NCBI GenBank assembly: GCA_963734435.1
Contig: CAVTHA010000002.1
Location: 248,001 to 312,000, forward strand
Origin: Bog-756 sp963734435
GTDB taxonomy: Bacteria > Actinomycetota > Acidimicrobiia > Acidimicrobiales > RAAP-2
Length of the DNA stretch: 64,000 bases
Direction: 5' to 3'
The position numbers were made by a program, and so were the translations under genes. Shown one piece after another: positions 8,402 through 16,847 of this stretch. The notes below the pieces were generated by a model, which saw nothing but the letters and a program-made list of their open reading frames with translations, made no database searches and had not been told where the DNA came from. Position 1 is the first letter of the stretch. Each line of letters opens with the position of its first letter.

Positions 8402-9252
8402 CCGCACGATCGACACCGGCGACCGGTGGGGTGACCGACGACCCCATCCGCATCGGCACCATGCTCTACACGCTGGTCGAACCCCATCGTGGCCACCAGG
8501 TGGCCTACAACCGGTGGTACGAGCGGGACCACTTCTACGCCGGTTGCCAGATCGGGGCCTACAACTTCGCCGGGGCCCGCTTCGTGGCCACCGCCTCCCT
8601 GAAGGCCCTGCGCCTGCCCGCCGCATCGCCCGGAGAGCCTGAGCCCGTCGTGGCGGATCCGCAGGTGGGAAGCTACCTCGGCGTCTACTACGTGCTCGAC
8701 GGCCACCACGATGAATGGAACCGGTGGGCGGTCGACCAGGTGAACACGCTGCATGCCGCCGGCCGTATGTTCGAGCAGCGGGACCATGTCCACACCGGCC
8801 TCTACCGGTTCCAATGGGAGCATCGCCGGGACGACGACGGGGTGCCGGCCGAGCTCACCCTCGATCACCGGTTCCCCGGGGTGGTCTCGGTCTTCGTCGA
8901 GCCCGCCGCCGGGGTGGACGCCGCACAGCTCGGTACCTGGTACCGGCACGAGTACCTGCCGGCGGTGGTCCCCGGGACGTCCGTGGCCACCGTGCTGGCC
9001 TTCAGCCCGCTGCCGCTGTTGGCCGACGTGCCCGGCGACGTACCCCGCACCCCGACCGACCGCCTGCTCCTCCTGTGGTTCCTCGACGAGGAGCCGGCGG
9101 GCTCGTGGGAGGCCGTCTTCGCCCCGCAGGGGGAGGCGGTGGCGAGCGCCGGGCTCGGCCAGGTGGTGTGGGCGTCCCCGTTCGTCGCCACCGTGCCGGG
9201 TACCGACACCTACACCGACCAGCTGTGGGCACCGGCACCGGCCCGGGCGTGA
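8398..9252 (+). CDS. Unknown protein, likely two dimeric alpha/beta-barrel (EthD-like) domains
   Basis: A 284-residue cytoplasmic protein without signal peptide. Its N-terminal half opens MLYTLVEPHRGHQVAYNRWY then ERDHFYAGCQIG. Its C-terminal half echoes this as LGTWYRHEYLPAVVPG then ATVLAFSPLPL. The recurrent W-Y-x-x-(D/E)-(H/Y) element suggests a duplicated ferredoxin-like fold as in EthD/dimeric alpha-beta barrel proteins. It overlaps both neighbours by four bases (ATGA and TGATGA types), so it is translated with two acyl-CoA ligases. A role as a lyase, isomerase or carrier for one of the ligase products is conceivable; the reaction is unknown. Confidence 0.7.
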   Translation: MTARSTPATGGVTDDPIRIGTMLYTLVEPHRGHQVAYNRWYERDHFYAGCQIGAYNFAGARFVATASLKALRLPAASPGEPEPVVADPQVGSYLGVYYVLDGHHDEWNRWAVDQVNTLHAAGRMFEQRDHVHTGLYRFQWEHRRDDDGVPAELTLDHRFPGVVSVFVEPAAGVDAAQLGTWYRHEYLPAVVPGTSVATVLAFSPLPLLADVPGDVPRTPTDRLLLLWFLDEEPAGSWEAVFAPQGEAVASAGLGQVVWASPFVATVPGTDTYTDQLWAPAPARA

Positions 9253-10861
9253 TGACCGACTTCGTCGACGAGATCGAACTGCGGACCGGGGCGCGGGGAT
9301 GGGTGGGAGCGCCGACGCTGTGGGGACTGGTCGAGCGTCGCGCCGAAGTCACTCCCGACGGGCTCCTGGCCCAAGAGGACACCGGGCACCGGCTGACCTT
9401 TTCCGGGTTCCGCGCCGCCTGCCTGCGCGCCGCGGCCGGTCTTCACATCCAACACGGAGTGGGCCTCGGCACCGGCGTGAGTTGGGAGCTGCCCACCTGG
9501 AACGAGTCCCTCGTCCTGGTAGGGGCGTTGGCCCGGCTGGGGGCGCGGCAGAACCCGCTGATCCCGATCTACCGGGGACGGGAAGTGGGATTCATCACCG
9601 AACAGAGCCGGGCCTCGCTGCTGGTGGTGCCCACCGTCTACCGCGAGTTCGACTTCGAGGCCATGGCGCGCCAGATCGCCGCCGGTCGCCCCGATCTGGG
9701 CGTGCTGGTGGTCGACCGTCAGCTGCCCGACGGTGACCCGGCCGGGCTGCCCCCGGTCGAGGCCCCGCCCACCCGGGCGGCCGAAGCGCCGATCCGGTGG
9801 CTGTTCTATACGTCGGGCACCACGGCCGATCCCAAAGGGGCACCCCATTCCGATCTCACGGTGATGGCTTCGGCCCTGGCCATGGCGGAGTGCCTGGACA
9901 TCCAGCCCGACGACGTGTCCGCGCTGGTCTTCCCCTTCACCCATATCGGGGGGATCAGTTGGCTCATCGCCTCCCTGATGACCGGCTGCACCCTGCTGAC
10001 CACCGAGTCGTTCGACCCCGAGGCCACCCCTGGCTTCCTCGCCGCCGGCGGCGTCACGCTGGCCGGCTCGGGGACCCCGTTCCACCTGGCCTACCTGTCG
10101 GCCCAGCGGGAGGCCGGGCCCGGCCCGATCTTCCCCCGCGTCCGGTCGTACCCGGGGGGTGGGGCACCGAAGCCCCCCCAGCTCCACTACGACCTCAAAC
10201 GGGAGATCGGGGGAGTGGGCATCGTCTCCGGATACGGCCTGACCGAAGCCCCCATCGTGGTCATGGCCACCGCCGACGACCCCGACGAGAAGTTGGCCAC
10301 CACCGAGGGCCGGCCCACGCGGGGGGTCGATCTGGTGGTGGTGGGCCTGGACGGCCGGCGGGCCGGCCCCGGAGAAGAAGGGGAGATCCGCCTCAAGGGC
10401 CCCCAGGTGATCCGGGGCTATCTGGACCCCTCCCTCGACGCCGACGCCTTCGATGGCCAGGGGTACTTCCGCAGTGGCGACCTCGGCGTGGTGGACGACC
10501 AGGGCTACGTGACCATTACCGGGCGGCTGAAGGACGTGATCATCCGCCACGGCGAGAACATCTCGGCCAAGGAGGTGGAGGACCTTCTCTACACCCATCC
10601 AGCGGTGGCCGACGTGGCCGTCATCGGCGTGCCCGACCCGACGACGGAGAGCGCGCCTGTGCGGTGGTGGCGGTGCGGGACGGTTCGAGCTTCAGCTTCG
10701 AGGAGATGGTCGAGTTCCTGCGCACCCGGCATCTTCGCGTCCAGGCCATCCCCGAGCAGCTCGAGCTGGTCCCGGTGGTGCCGCGCAACCCGGCCGGCAA
10801 GATCTTGAAGCACACCCTGCGTGAGCAGTTCGCGCCGGCCTCGGAGGGGAGCGGCCGATGA
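9252..10861 (+). CDS. AMP-dependent acyl-CoA ligase (cyclohexanecarboxylate-CoA ligase-like), frameshifted
   Basis: Residues 1-465 read in one frame to VIGVPDPTT at about 10648. The rest (ERACAVVAVRDGS to the conserved NPAGKILKHTLREQF and stop at 10861) continues in another frame. A single missing G in the GACGGAGAG run would restore one 536-residue protein. Motifs include the phosphate loop YTSGTTADPKGAP near residue 189, SGYGLTEAP near 326, YFRSGDLG near 406 and ITGRLKDVIIRHGENIS near 423. The overall pattern (FPFTHIGGISWLIASLMTG) resembles cyclohexanecarboxylate/cyclic-acid CoA ligases. The clean reading on both sides suggests a sequencing or assembly indel. Its stop overlaps the next SDR start. 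Confidence 0.8.
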
Positions 10862-11688
10862 GCCCGATCCGGCGGGTGACCCTGGGCCAGGGTGGAGCCG
10901 AACACGACGCCGCGGACGCCGCCATCAGCTCGTACACCGGCCACCGCTTCGCCGACCGGGTGGCCGTCGTCACCGGGGCGGGCTCGGGGATCGGGCGGGC
11001 GGTGGCGACACGACTGGCGGCGGAGGGAGCCAAGGTGGCCGCCCTGGACGTGGCGGTCGACAACGTGGCCTCGACCGTCGCCGGGATCACCGAGCACGGG
11101 GGCACGGCGTGCCCCTTCACCTGCGACGTCACTTCGGAGTCATCGGTGACGGAGGCGGTCACTGCCCTGGTCGAGCAACTCGGGCCGCCCACCGTGGTCT
11201 GCAATGTGGCCGGGGTCGGCGGCTTCTACAACACGGTGGACATGCCCACCGCACGCTGGGATCAGATCCTGGCCGTGAACCTGACCGGGCCCTTCCTGGT
11301 GTGCCGGACCACCCTGCCCCATCTGCTCGAGCACGGGGGGTCCATCGTCAACGTGGCGTCGAACACCGCGCTGATGGGTCAGGCCTACTCGGCGGCCTAC
11401 TGCGCGTCGAAGGCCGGCCTCCTGATGTTCTCCAAGGCGTTGGCCGCCGAGTTCCTCTCCCGCCGGGTCCGGGTCAACGTCGTGGCTCCCGGCGGGGTGG
11501 ACACCCCGCTGATCGGCGCGTTCGAGCTGCCCGAGGGTGCCGACCCGAAGGAGCTGACCAGGATCATGACCCCCATGGGGTTCTCCACGCCGGCCGAGAT
11601 CGCCGCCTCGGTGGCGTTCATCGCCTCCGACGAGTCGTCGTACACCACTGGCGCCGTCCTCTCCGTCGACGGCGGCCTGACCATCTGA
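10858..11688 (+). CDS. Short-chain dehydrogenase/reductase
   Basis: A 276-residue classical SDR. It has the cofactor loop TGAGSGIG near residue 39, CNVAGVGG replacing the usual NNAG near 117, and the active site with Ser of NVASNTALMGQ and Tyr-Lys in YCASK near 181. The NVVAPGGVDTPLIGAF and C-terminal SVDGGLTI segments are standard. The first 30 residues are an extra leader; later GTG starts are possible. ATGA overlap with the frameshifted ligase places it in the same transcript. It probably oxidises a hydroxyacyl-CoA or ring alcohol produced in this block. It ends 152 bases before the convergent thiolase gene. Confidence 0.85.
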   Translation: MSPIRRVTLGQGGAEHDAADAAISSYTGHRFADRVAVVTGAGSGIGRAVATRLAAEGAKVAALDVAVDNVASTVAGITEHGGTACPFTCDVTSESSVTEAVTALVEQLGPPTVVCNVAGVGGFYNTVDMPTARWDQILAVNLTGPFLVCRTTLPHLLEHGGSIVNVASNTALMGQAYSAAYCASKAGLLMFSKALAAEFLSRRVRVNVVAPGGVDTPLIGAFELPEGADPKELTRIMTPMGFSTPAEIAASVAFIASDESSYTTGAVLSVDGGLTI

Positions 11689-11839
11689 GGCCGGCCCGGA
11701 TCGGGGAGGGCTCCAAGCGCCGGGCCAACACGTATGGTCCTGACGGTCCCTTCGCCGGAGTCCCGGCCGCCGATGTCGGCGTACTCGGGTCCCGGGAAAC
11801 CGGATCGGGCTCGAGGTCCTCTCGGGGCTGACGCCGTCC

Positions 11840-13048
11840 CTACGACAGGCGCTCGACGATCATGGCCATGCCCTGGCCCCCACCGACGCACATCGACTCG
11901 AGACCGATCGTCTGGCCGGTGTCGTCCAGGGCGTTGAGCAACGTCGTCATGATGCGGGCTCCGGTCTGGCCGAAGGGGTGGCCGAGAGCGATGGCGCCAC
12001 CCCGCACGTTGAGCTTGTCGTAGCCGATGCCGAGCTCGCGGGCGGACGGCACCACCTGGGCGGCGAAGGCCTCGTTGATCTCGACCAGGTCGATGTCGGC
12101 GATGGTCATGTCCGCCCGCCGCAGGGTCTGGCGGACCGCCTCGACCGGGCCGAGCCCCATGATCTCGGGATTGAGGCCCGACACCCCGCTGGCGATGATG
12201 CGGGCCAGAGGGGTGATGCCGAGGTCGCGGGCCTTGGTGTCGCTCATGACCACCACGGCGGCCGCCCCGTCGTTGAGCGGACAGGCATTGCCGGCGGTGA
12301 TGGTTCCGCCTTCGTGGAACACCGGCTTGAGGGCGGCCAGCCCCTCCAGCGTGGTGCCCGGGCGCGGTCCGTCGTCCTTGGTGACGTTGACCCCGGCGGG
12401 CGTCGTGACCGGGATGATCTCCCGCTCGAAGAACCCTGACTCCTGGGCGGCCACCGCTCGGGTCTGCGACTGGAGGGCGAACTCGTCCTGCTCCTGGCGG
12501 CTGACCTTCTTGAGCTCGGCCACGTTCTCGGCTGTCTGGCCCATGGCGATGTACACGTCGGGGAGCTTGCCCTCGAGTGGGGTCCACGGCTCGCCGCTGG
12601 CCGGAGTCCTCGCCGCGGTTCGGGCCTCGGCGTCGGCGAACCCCGAGTTGTGCGGCCCGGTGTCGGCGGCGCCGAAGCCGTAGCGGCTGACCGTCTCCAC
12701 GCCGGCGGCCACGAAGATGTCGCCCTCGCCGGCCCGGATGGCATGGGCGGCCATCCGGATGGTCTGGAGGGAGGAGGAGCAGTAACGATTGACGGTGACG
12801 CCGGGCACGTCGGGCAGGCCGGCCAGCAGAGCGGCCACCCGGGCCACGTTGTAGCCAGCCTCGCCACCGGGCTGTCCCGAGCCCATGATCACGTCCTCGA
12901 CCGACTGCGGCTCCACCGCCGGCACCTTGGCCAGGACCTCGCGGATGACCAGGGCGGCGAGATCGTCCGGTCGGCAGTCGACGAGCGATCCCTTGTTGGC
13001 CCGCCCGATGGGGGTGCGGCCGGTGGCGACGATGACGGCTTCAGGCAT
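11840..13048 (-). CDS. Acetyl-CoA C-acyltransferase (thiolase)
   Basis: A 402-residue thiolase. The nucleophile Cys lies in VNRYCSSSLQTIRMA near residue 88, the GGAIALGHPFGQTG histidine loop near 350, and the second catalytic Cys in MCVGGGQGMAM near 386. NEAFAAQVV near 318 is the conserved NEAF motif. It cleaves or condenses beta-ketoacyl-CoA with acetyl-CoA and presumably finishes chain shortening in this block. Mycobacterial steroid thiolases FadA5/FadA6 are relatives, but the active-site strand differs (CSSSLQ rather than CGSGQQ), so a paralogue name is withheld. It is transcribed divergently from the fadE pair across a 346-base region that contains two operator-like palindromes. Confidence 0.9.
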   Translation of the reverse strand: MPEAVIVATGRTPIGRANKGSLVDCRPDDLAALVIREVLAKVPAVEPQSVEDVIMGSGQPGGEAGYNVARVAALLAGLPDVPGVTVNRYCSSSLQTIRMAAHAIRAGEGDIFVAAGVETVSRYGFGAADTGPHNSGFADAEARTAARTPASGEPWTPLEGKLPDVYIAMGQTAENVAELKKVSRQEQDEFALQSQTRAVAAQESGFFEREIIPVTTPAGVNVTKDDGPRPGTTLEGLAALKPVFHEGGTITAGNACPLNDGAAAVVVMSDTKARDLGITPLARIIASGVSGLNPEIMGLGPVEAVRQTLRRADMTIADIDLVEINEAFAAQVVPSARELGIGYDKLNVRGGAIALGHPFGQTGARIMTTLLNALDDTGQTIGLESMCVGGGQGMAMIVERLS

Positions 13049-13092
13049 GCGATGCTCCTCGACTGGCGGGATTCAGATTGGCGGCCACGAAC

Positions 13093-13117
13093 TTACCCGA
13101 TAGTAACCATGAGTTAC
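13093..13117. promoter_or_regulatory. Overlapping palindromes TTAC-N6-GTAA and GTAAC-N5-GTTAC
   Basis: TTAC (13093-13096) and GTAA (13103-13106) form one inverted repeat. GTAAC (13103-13107) and GTTAC (13113-13117) form a second perfect one sharing the GTAA arm. They lie 45-70 bases upstream of the thiolase start, where a repressor would block its promoter. TetR-type lipid regulators often bind TTAC/GTAA palindromes. No regulator gene is present in the window. Confidence 0.5.
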
Positions 13118-13216
13118 CCCGGTCGGGGCCGGGACCGGGCCGCGGGCCCAGCGCCTCCGCGGAGGCTATCCGTTGGGGTTCAGAGACGTCATCGGTGGCA
13201 CCTTCGAACTGGCGAA

Positions 13217-13230
13217 TGTAACGTGTTCTA
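13217..13230. promoter_or_regulatory. KstR-type operator
   Basis: The 14-mer TGTAACGTGTTCTA fits the published KstR consensus TnnAACnnGTTnnA at every fixed position. KstR is the TetR-family repressor of cholesterol catabolism in mycobacteria and rhodococci, relieved by steroid-CoA esters. The site sits between the divergent thiolase and the FadE29/FadE28-like pair, about 165 bases from each start, in a cluster that also carries fadE30-ipdF-fadD3 homologues. Chance occurrence of the eight fixed bases in 64 kb is possible, but the location is apt. Confidence 0.65.
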
Positions 13231-13394
13231 GATCGTCGGGCTCCGGCTGGCGGTCGTGGCTGGCCGGTCGTCGAAGGGCCGCCGCGGCTGTTGCGGGATG
13301 GTTGCCGGGAGCGCAGGGCGACGGCGGTACAGTCCTGTGGCCGCGCCGGAGGACGCACCCGCACCGGTTGCCGGCATGATCGAGGAGGGACTCC

Positions 13395-14570
13395 ATGGAG
13401 ATCGGCTACACCGAGGAGCACGAGGCCCTCCGCAATCGCCTCCGCGAGTACTACGCCCAGCTGCTCACGCCGGAGGTCGAGGCCCAACTGGCGGAGAGCC
13501 ACGGCATCGGGCCGAACATGCGGCGGGTGGTCAAGCAGATGGCCGAAGATGGCTGGCTGGGCATCGGATGGCCGATCGAGTACGGAGGACAGGGGCGCTC
13601 GGCCATCGAGCAGTACATCTTCTTCGACGAGTCCATGCGGGCCGGGGCACCGGTCCCCATGCTCACCATCAACACTGTGGGCCCCACCATCATGCAGTTC
13701 GGATCGGACGAGCAGAAGGACTTCTTCCTTCCCAAGATCCTGGCCGGCGACATCCATTTCTGCATCGGCTACACCGAGCCCGAATCGGGAACCGACCTCG
13801 CTTCGCTCCAGACTCGGGCCGTGCGCGACGGCGAGGAGTACGTGATCAACGGCCAGAAGATCTACACCTCACTGGCCGGGGGCGCCGACTACGTCTGGCT
13901 GGCCACCCGCACGAATCCCGAGGTGGCCAAGCACAAGGGCATCTCCATCTTCATCGTGCCGATGGACACGCCGGGCGTCAAGGTGGTGCCGATGCAACTG
14001 CTCGGCGATCACAACATCAACTACACGTTCTACGAGGACGTTCGGGTCCCCGCCACCAGCCTGGTGGGGGAAGAGAACAGCGGGTGGTCGCTGATCACCA
14101 ACCAGCTCAACCACGAGCGGGTCACGCTGTGCTCGGCGGGCATCATCGAGCGCGCCCTCACCGACGTACGGGGCTGGGCCCAGGACACCAAGTTGGCCGA
14201 CGGCCGTCGGGTCGTCGACCAGGAGTGGGTCCAGGTCCATCTGGCCCGCATCTACGCCCGGCTGGAGTTCCTCAAGCTGATCAACTGGAAGGTGGCGTGG
14301 ACGGCCACCCAGGGAAGGCTCGACGTGGCCGACGCCTCGACCACCAAGGTGTTCGGCACCGAGTTCTACATGGAGGCGTTCCGGCTGATGCTGGAGGTGG
14401 TGGGCCAGGCGGGGTACCTGACCCGCGGCAGCCCCGAGGCGGTGCTGGCCGGTCGTCTCGAGATGTACGCCCGGAGCCTGGTCATCCTCACCTTCGGGGG
14501 CGGGACCAACGAGATCCAGCGCGACCTGATCGCCATCTTCGGCCTCGGCCTCCCGAGATCCCTGCGCTAG
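13395..14570 (+). CDS. Acyl-CoA dehydrogenase, FadE29 (ChsE2)-like
   Basis: A 391-residue acyl-CoA dehydrogenase. Conserved features are MEIGYTEEHEALRNRLREYY, GWPIEYGGQGRSAIEQYIFF near residue 57, FCIGYTEPESGTDLASLQT near 122, INGQKIYTSLAGGADYVWLA near 154, NHERV near 237 and LVILTFGGGTNEIQRDLIA near 370. The pattern (GYTEPEAGTDLASL, NGQK(V/I), ITFGGGxNE) matches mycobacterial FadE29/ChsE2, one half of the alpha2beta2 enzyme that dehydrogenates the steroid side-chain propionyl-CoA. The partner-like gene follows 33 bases downstream. A strong GAGGAGGGA ribosome site precedes ATG 13395. The exact substrate is inferred. Confidence 0.83.
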   Translation: MEIGYTEEHEALRNRLREYYAQLLTPEVEAQLAESHGIGPNMRRVVKQMAEDGWLGIGWPIEYGGQGRSAIEQYIFFDESMRAGAPVPMLTINTVGPTIMQFGSDEQKDFFLPKILAGDIHFCIGYTEPESGTDLASLQTRAVRDGEEYVINGQKIYTSLAGGADYVWLATRTNPEVAKHKGISIFIVPMDTPGVKVVPMQLLGDHNINYTFYEDVRVPATSLVGEENSGWSLITNQLNHERVTLCSAGIIERALTDVRGWAQDTKLADGRRVVDQEWVQVHLARIYARLEFLKLINWKVAWTATQGRLDVADASTTKVFGTEFYMEAFRLMLEVVGQAGYLTRGSPEAVLAGRLEMYARSLVILTFGGGTNEIQRDLIAIFGLGLPRSLR

Positions 14571-14603
14571 ACCGAGATCGATCGACAAGGAAGAAACGGC
14601 CCC

Positions 14604-15731
14604 ATGGACTTCTCCTTCAACGAAGAACAGGAGGCGGTGCGCGAGCTGGCCCGCCGGATCTTCACCGACCTGTCCACTCACGAGCGGCTCCGCCAGCTCG
14701 AGTCAGAGCCGGACGGCGACCGGTTCGACACCAAGCTGTGGGCCGAACTGGCATCCGCCGGCCTGCTCGGCATCGCCCTACCCGAGGAGGTCGGCGGCGC
14801 CGGGCTCGGCTTCGTCGAGACCGGGTTGATCGTCGAGGCCGCCGGCCTGACCGCCGCCTACGTGCCGGCCATCGAGACTCTCGCCGCCGCCGGGCCGGCG
14901 ATCGCCCGGTTCGGCACCGCCGACCAGCGCCAGCGGTGGCTGCCGGGCGTGGTGGGCGGCGACTCGGTCCTGACCACCGCCTTGGCCGAGCTGGGGGGCA
15001 CCCCGCAAGTCCCTTCGGTGTTGGCCGAACGGGACGGCGGCGGCTGGGTGCTGACCGGCGTGAAGGCCTGTGTGCCCTCGGGGACGATCGCCGACGCCGT
15101 GCTGGTGCCGGCGCGGATGGAGCCCGACGCGGTGGGGGTGTTCATCGTCCCCACGACGGCCCCCGGTCTGAGCCGACAACGGCAGACCACCAACACCGGG
15201 CGCCCCGAGGCGGTCGTGACCATGACCGCCACTCCGCTCGAGGGCGATGCCTTGCTGGGGTCGCTCGAGGAGGGGGCACCGATCATCGACTGGCTGGTCC
15301 AGCGCTCGACGGCCGCCATCGCCCTGGCCCAGGCGGGCGCGGCCGAAGCCGCCCTGTCGCTCGTGTCCGACTACACGAAGACCCGTGAGCAATTCGGCAA
15401 GCCCATCGCCACGTTCCAGGCGGTCGGTCAGCGCGCCGCCGACGCCTATGTGGACACCGAAGCGATCCGGCTGACAGCGTGGCAGGCAGCCTGGAGGCTC
15501 GGTGAGGGCCTGCCCGCCGACAAGGAGGTGGCCATCGCCAAGTTCTGGGCGGCAGACGGTGGCCAACGGGTGGTCCATGCCGCTGTCCACTTGCATGGCG
15601 GGGTGGGAGTCGATCGTGACTACCCCCTGCACCGCTATTTCCTCATGACCAAGCACTTCGAGCTCACCCTGGGCGGCGCCACCGAGCAGCTGCTCCACCT
15701 GGGCGCCACCCTCGCGGCCGAACCGGTCTGA
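14604..15731 (+). CDS. Acyl-CoA dehydrogenase, FadE28 (ChsE1)-like
   Basis: A 375-residue acyl-CoA dehydrogenase of the short, divergent class found as the second subunit of heteromeric ACADs. It starts MDFSFNEEQEAVRELARRIF. It has EEVGGAGLGFVETGL near residue 60, REQFGKPIATFQAVGQRAAD near 260, and the C-terminal HLHGGVGVDRDYPLHRYF near 332. These follow the FadE28/ChsE1 pattern (QFGKPxxTFQ, HLHGGxGxDxxYPxHRY). The substrate-loop region is degenerate, as expected for a partner subunit. Ribosome site AAGGAAGAAACG precedes ATG 14604. Together with the preceding gene it probably forms one alpha2beta2 dehydrogenase. Confidence 0.83.
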   Translation: MDFSFNEEQEAVRELARRIFTDLSTHERLRQLESEPDGDRFDTKLWAELASAGLLGIALPEEVGGAGLGFVETGLIVEAAGLTAAYVPAIETLAAAGPAIARFGTADQRQRWLPGVVGGDSVLTTALAELGGTPQVPSVLAERDGGGWVLTGVKACVPSGTIADAVLVPARMEPDAVGVFIVPTTAPGLSRQRQTTNTGRPEAVVTMTATPLEGDALLGSLEEGAPIIDWLVQRSTAAIALAQAGAAEAALSLVSDYTKTREQFGKPIATFQAVGQRAADAYVDTEAIRLTAWQAAWRLGEGLPADKEVAIAKFWAADGGQRVVHAAVHLHGGVGVDRDYPLHRYFLMTKHFELTLGGATEQLLHLGATLAAEPV

Positions 15732-15755
15732 CCGGGGGCCCCTCGTCCCGTGGTG

Positions 15756-16814
15756 ATGGGCCGGCGCCCCGGGGTAGCCACGGCTTCGTGGCCGATCACC
15801 GTGGCCGACTTGGCCGGCCTGGCCGGACAGATGGCCACCGCGGTGGTTCGCGTTCCCTTCCGCCGCCCGTGGTCGGGCGGGAGCAGCCCCCAGCACAACA
15901 TGGCGGTGGCCGTCACCCGCGAGACCATCCGCTCGTTCATGGGCTACGCCTCTTCCCTCCCGATCGAGGAGTACCGATCGGTCGAGATGGTGCTCGACGA
16001 CCTGTGCGGTCTGGTCCTACCGCCGGTCGTCCGGCGGCTCGACGTGCGCACCGAGCGGGCGACGATCGCCGGCGTGCCCGGTCTCTGGTACCGGCCGAAT
16101 GGGGCCGACATCCGGGGCACCTTCCTGTACCTGCACGGCGGCGGCTACATCGGGACGTCGCCCCGCATGTACGCCGTCTTCACGGCATGGATCTGCCACC
16201 AGACGGGCTGTGAGGTCTTCGTCGCCGACTACCGGCTGGCTCCCGAGTTCCCGTTCCCGGCCGGACTCGAGGACACGGCCCTGGTGCTCGAGGCCCTGCT
16301 GACCGGAGGGCAGGACCCGGCCCGGCTGTTCGTCGCCGGGGACTCGAGCGGCGGGGGACTCGCCTCGTCCCTCATGTTCACCATGGACCGGGTGGGACAC
16401 CGTCCCATCGGCGGCCTGGTGCTGTTCTCGCCGGAGGTCGACCTCCGTCTCAACCGACCGTCAGTCACCGAGAACGCGGGTCGCGACATCCTTCCTTGGA
16501 ACATCCCGACCGCCGCCTACCTCCACGGCCGCGAGGCGTCGGCCGCGGCGGTGTCCGCCTTGGACCAGGATGTCGCGGGCTGGCCTCCGACCCTGGTGAT
16601 CTTCGGTGGCGACGAGATGTTCCGCGACCAGATCCGGGATTTCGTCGAGCACCTCGACCGGTCCGGTGTCGATGTCGCGTCCCACGAGGAACCGGGCATG
16701 TTCCACGTGTACCCCATCCTCATGCCGTGGGCGGACGCCAGCCGGCAGGCCTACCGCGCTCTGGCCGGCTTCGTCGACCAGCACCTGCCCGAGCCCCCTC
16801 GGCCGGCGGGTTAG
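15756..16814 (+). CDS. Alpha/beta hydrolase, hormone-sensitive lipase family esterase
   Basis: About 352 residues. The HSL-family oxyanion motif HGGG is in LYLHGGGYIGTSPRMY near residue 127. The nucleophile elbow is GDSSGGGLASS near 195. The acid is in VIFGGDEMF near 287 and the histidine in GMFHVYPIL near 317. This is a complete Ser-Asp-His set for a carboxylesterase. It lies 24 bases after the fadE pair in the same orientation, so it may hydrolyse esters or lactones feeding the block. Starts GTG 15750, GTG 15753 and ATG 15756 are adjacent and cannot be separated by sequence alone. Confidence 0.85.
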   Translation: MGRRPGVATASWPITVADLAGLAGQMATAVVRVPFRRPWSGGSSPQHNMAVAVTRETIRSFMGYASSLPIEEYRSVEMVLDDLCGLVLPPVVRRLDVRTERATIAGVPGLWYRPNGADIRGTFLYLHGGGYIGTSPRMYAVFTAWICHQTGCEVFVADYRLAPEFPFPAGLEDTALVLEALLTGGQDPARLFVAGDSSGGGLASSLMFTMDRVGHRPIGGLVLFSPEVDLRLNRPSVTENAGRDILPWNIPTAAYLHGREASAAAVSALDQDVAGWPPTLVIFGGDEMFRDQIRDFVEHLDRSGVDVASHEEPGMFHVYPILMPWADASRQAYRALAGFVDQHLPEPPRPAG

Positions 16815-16828
16815 CCGGCCTACGGTGA

Positions 16829-16846
16829 GGGGTAGAACCATACCCC
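16829..16846. promoter_or_regulatory. Perfect inverted repeat GGGGTA-N6-TACCCC at the exporter start
   Basis: Six-base arms GGGGTA (16829-16834) and TACCCC (16841-16846) flank a six-base spacer and end one base before ATG 16848. No normal ribosome site is present in this 33-base gap. The element could be an operator for a repressor controlling the exporter, or an mRNA hairpin immediately before the start codon. Confidence 0.5.
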
Positions 16847-16847
16847 A

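Larger units (their letters stand above)
13049..13394. other. Divergent regulatory region between thiolase and fadE pair
   Basis: This 346-base stretch has no convincing gene; open frames crossing it encode arginine/proline-rich shadows. It holds two separate operator candidates (13093-13117 and 13217-13230, listed individually) and the ribosome site GAGGAGGGA just before ATG 13395. On the minus strand the sequence around 13096-13107 also gives a TACTAT hexamer that could be a -10 box for the thiolase gene. Confidence 0.6.

Noticed and set aside
11689..11839. Bidirectional terminator between the SDR and thiolase genes
   Set aside because: Expected by position, but no convincing GC hairpin followed by a T-run was found.
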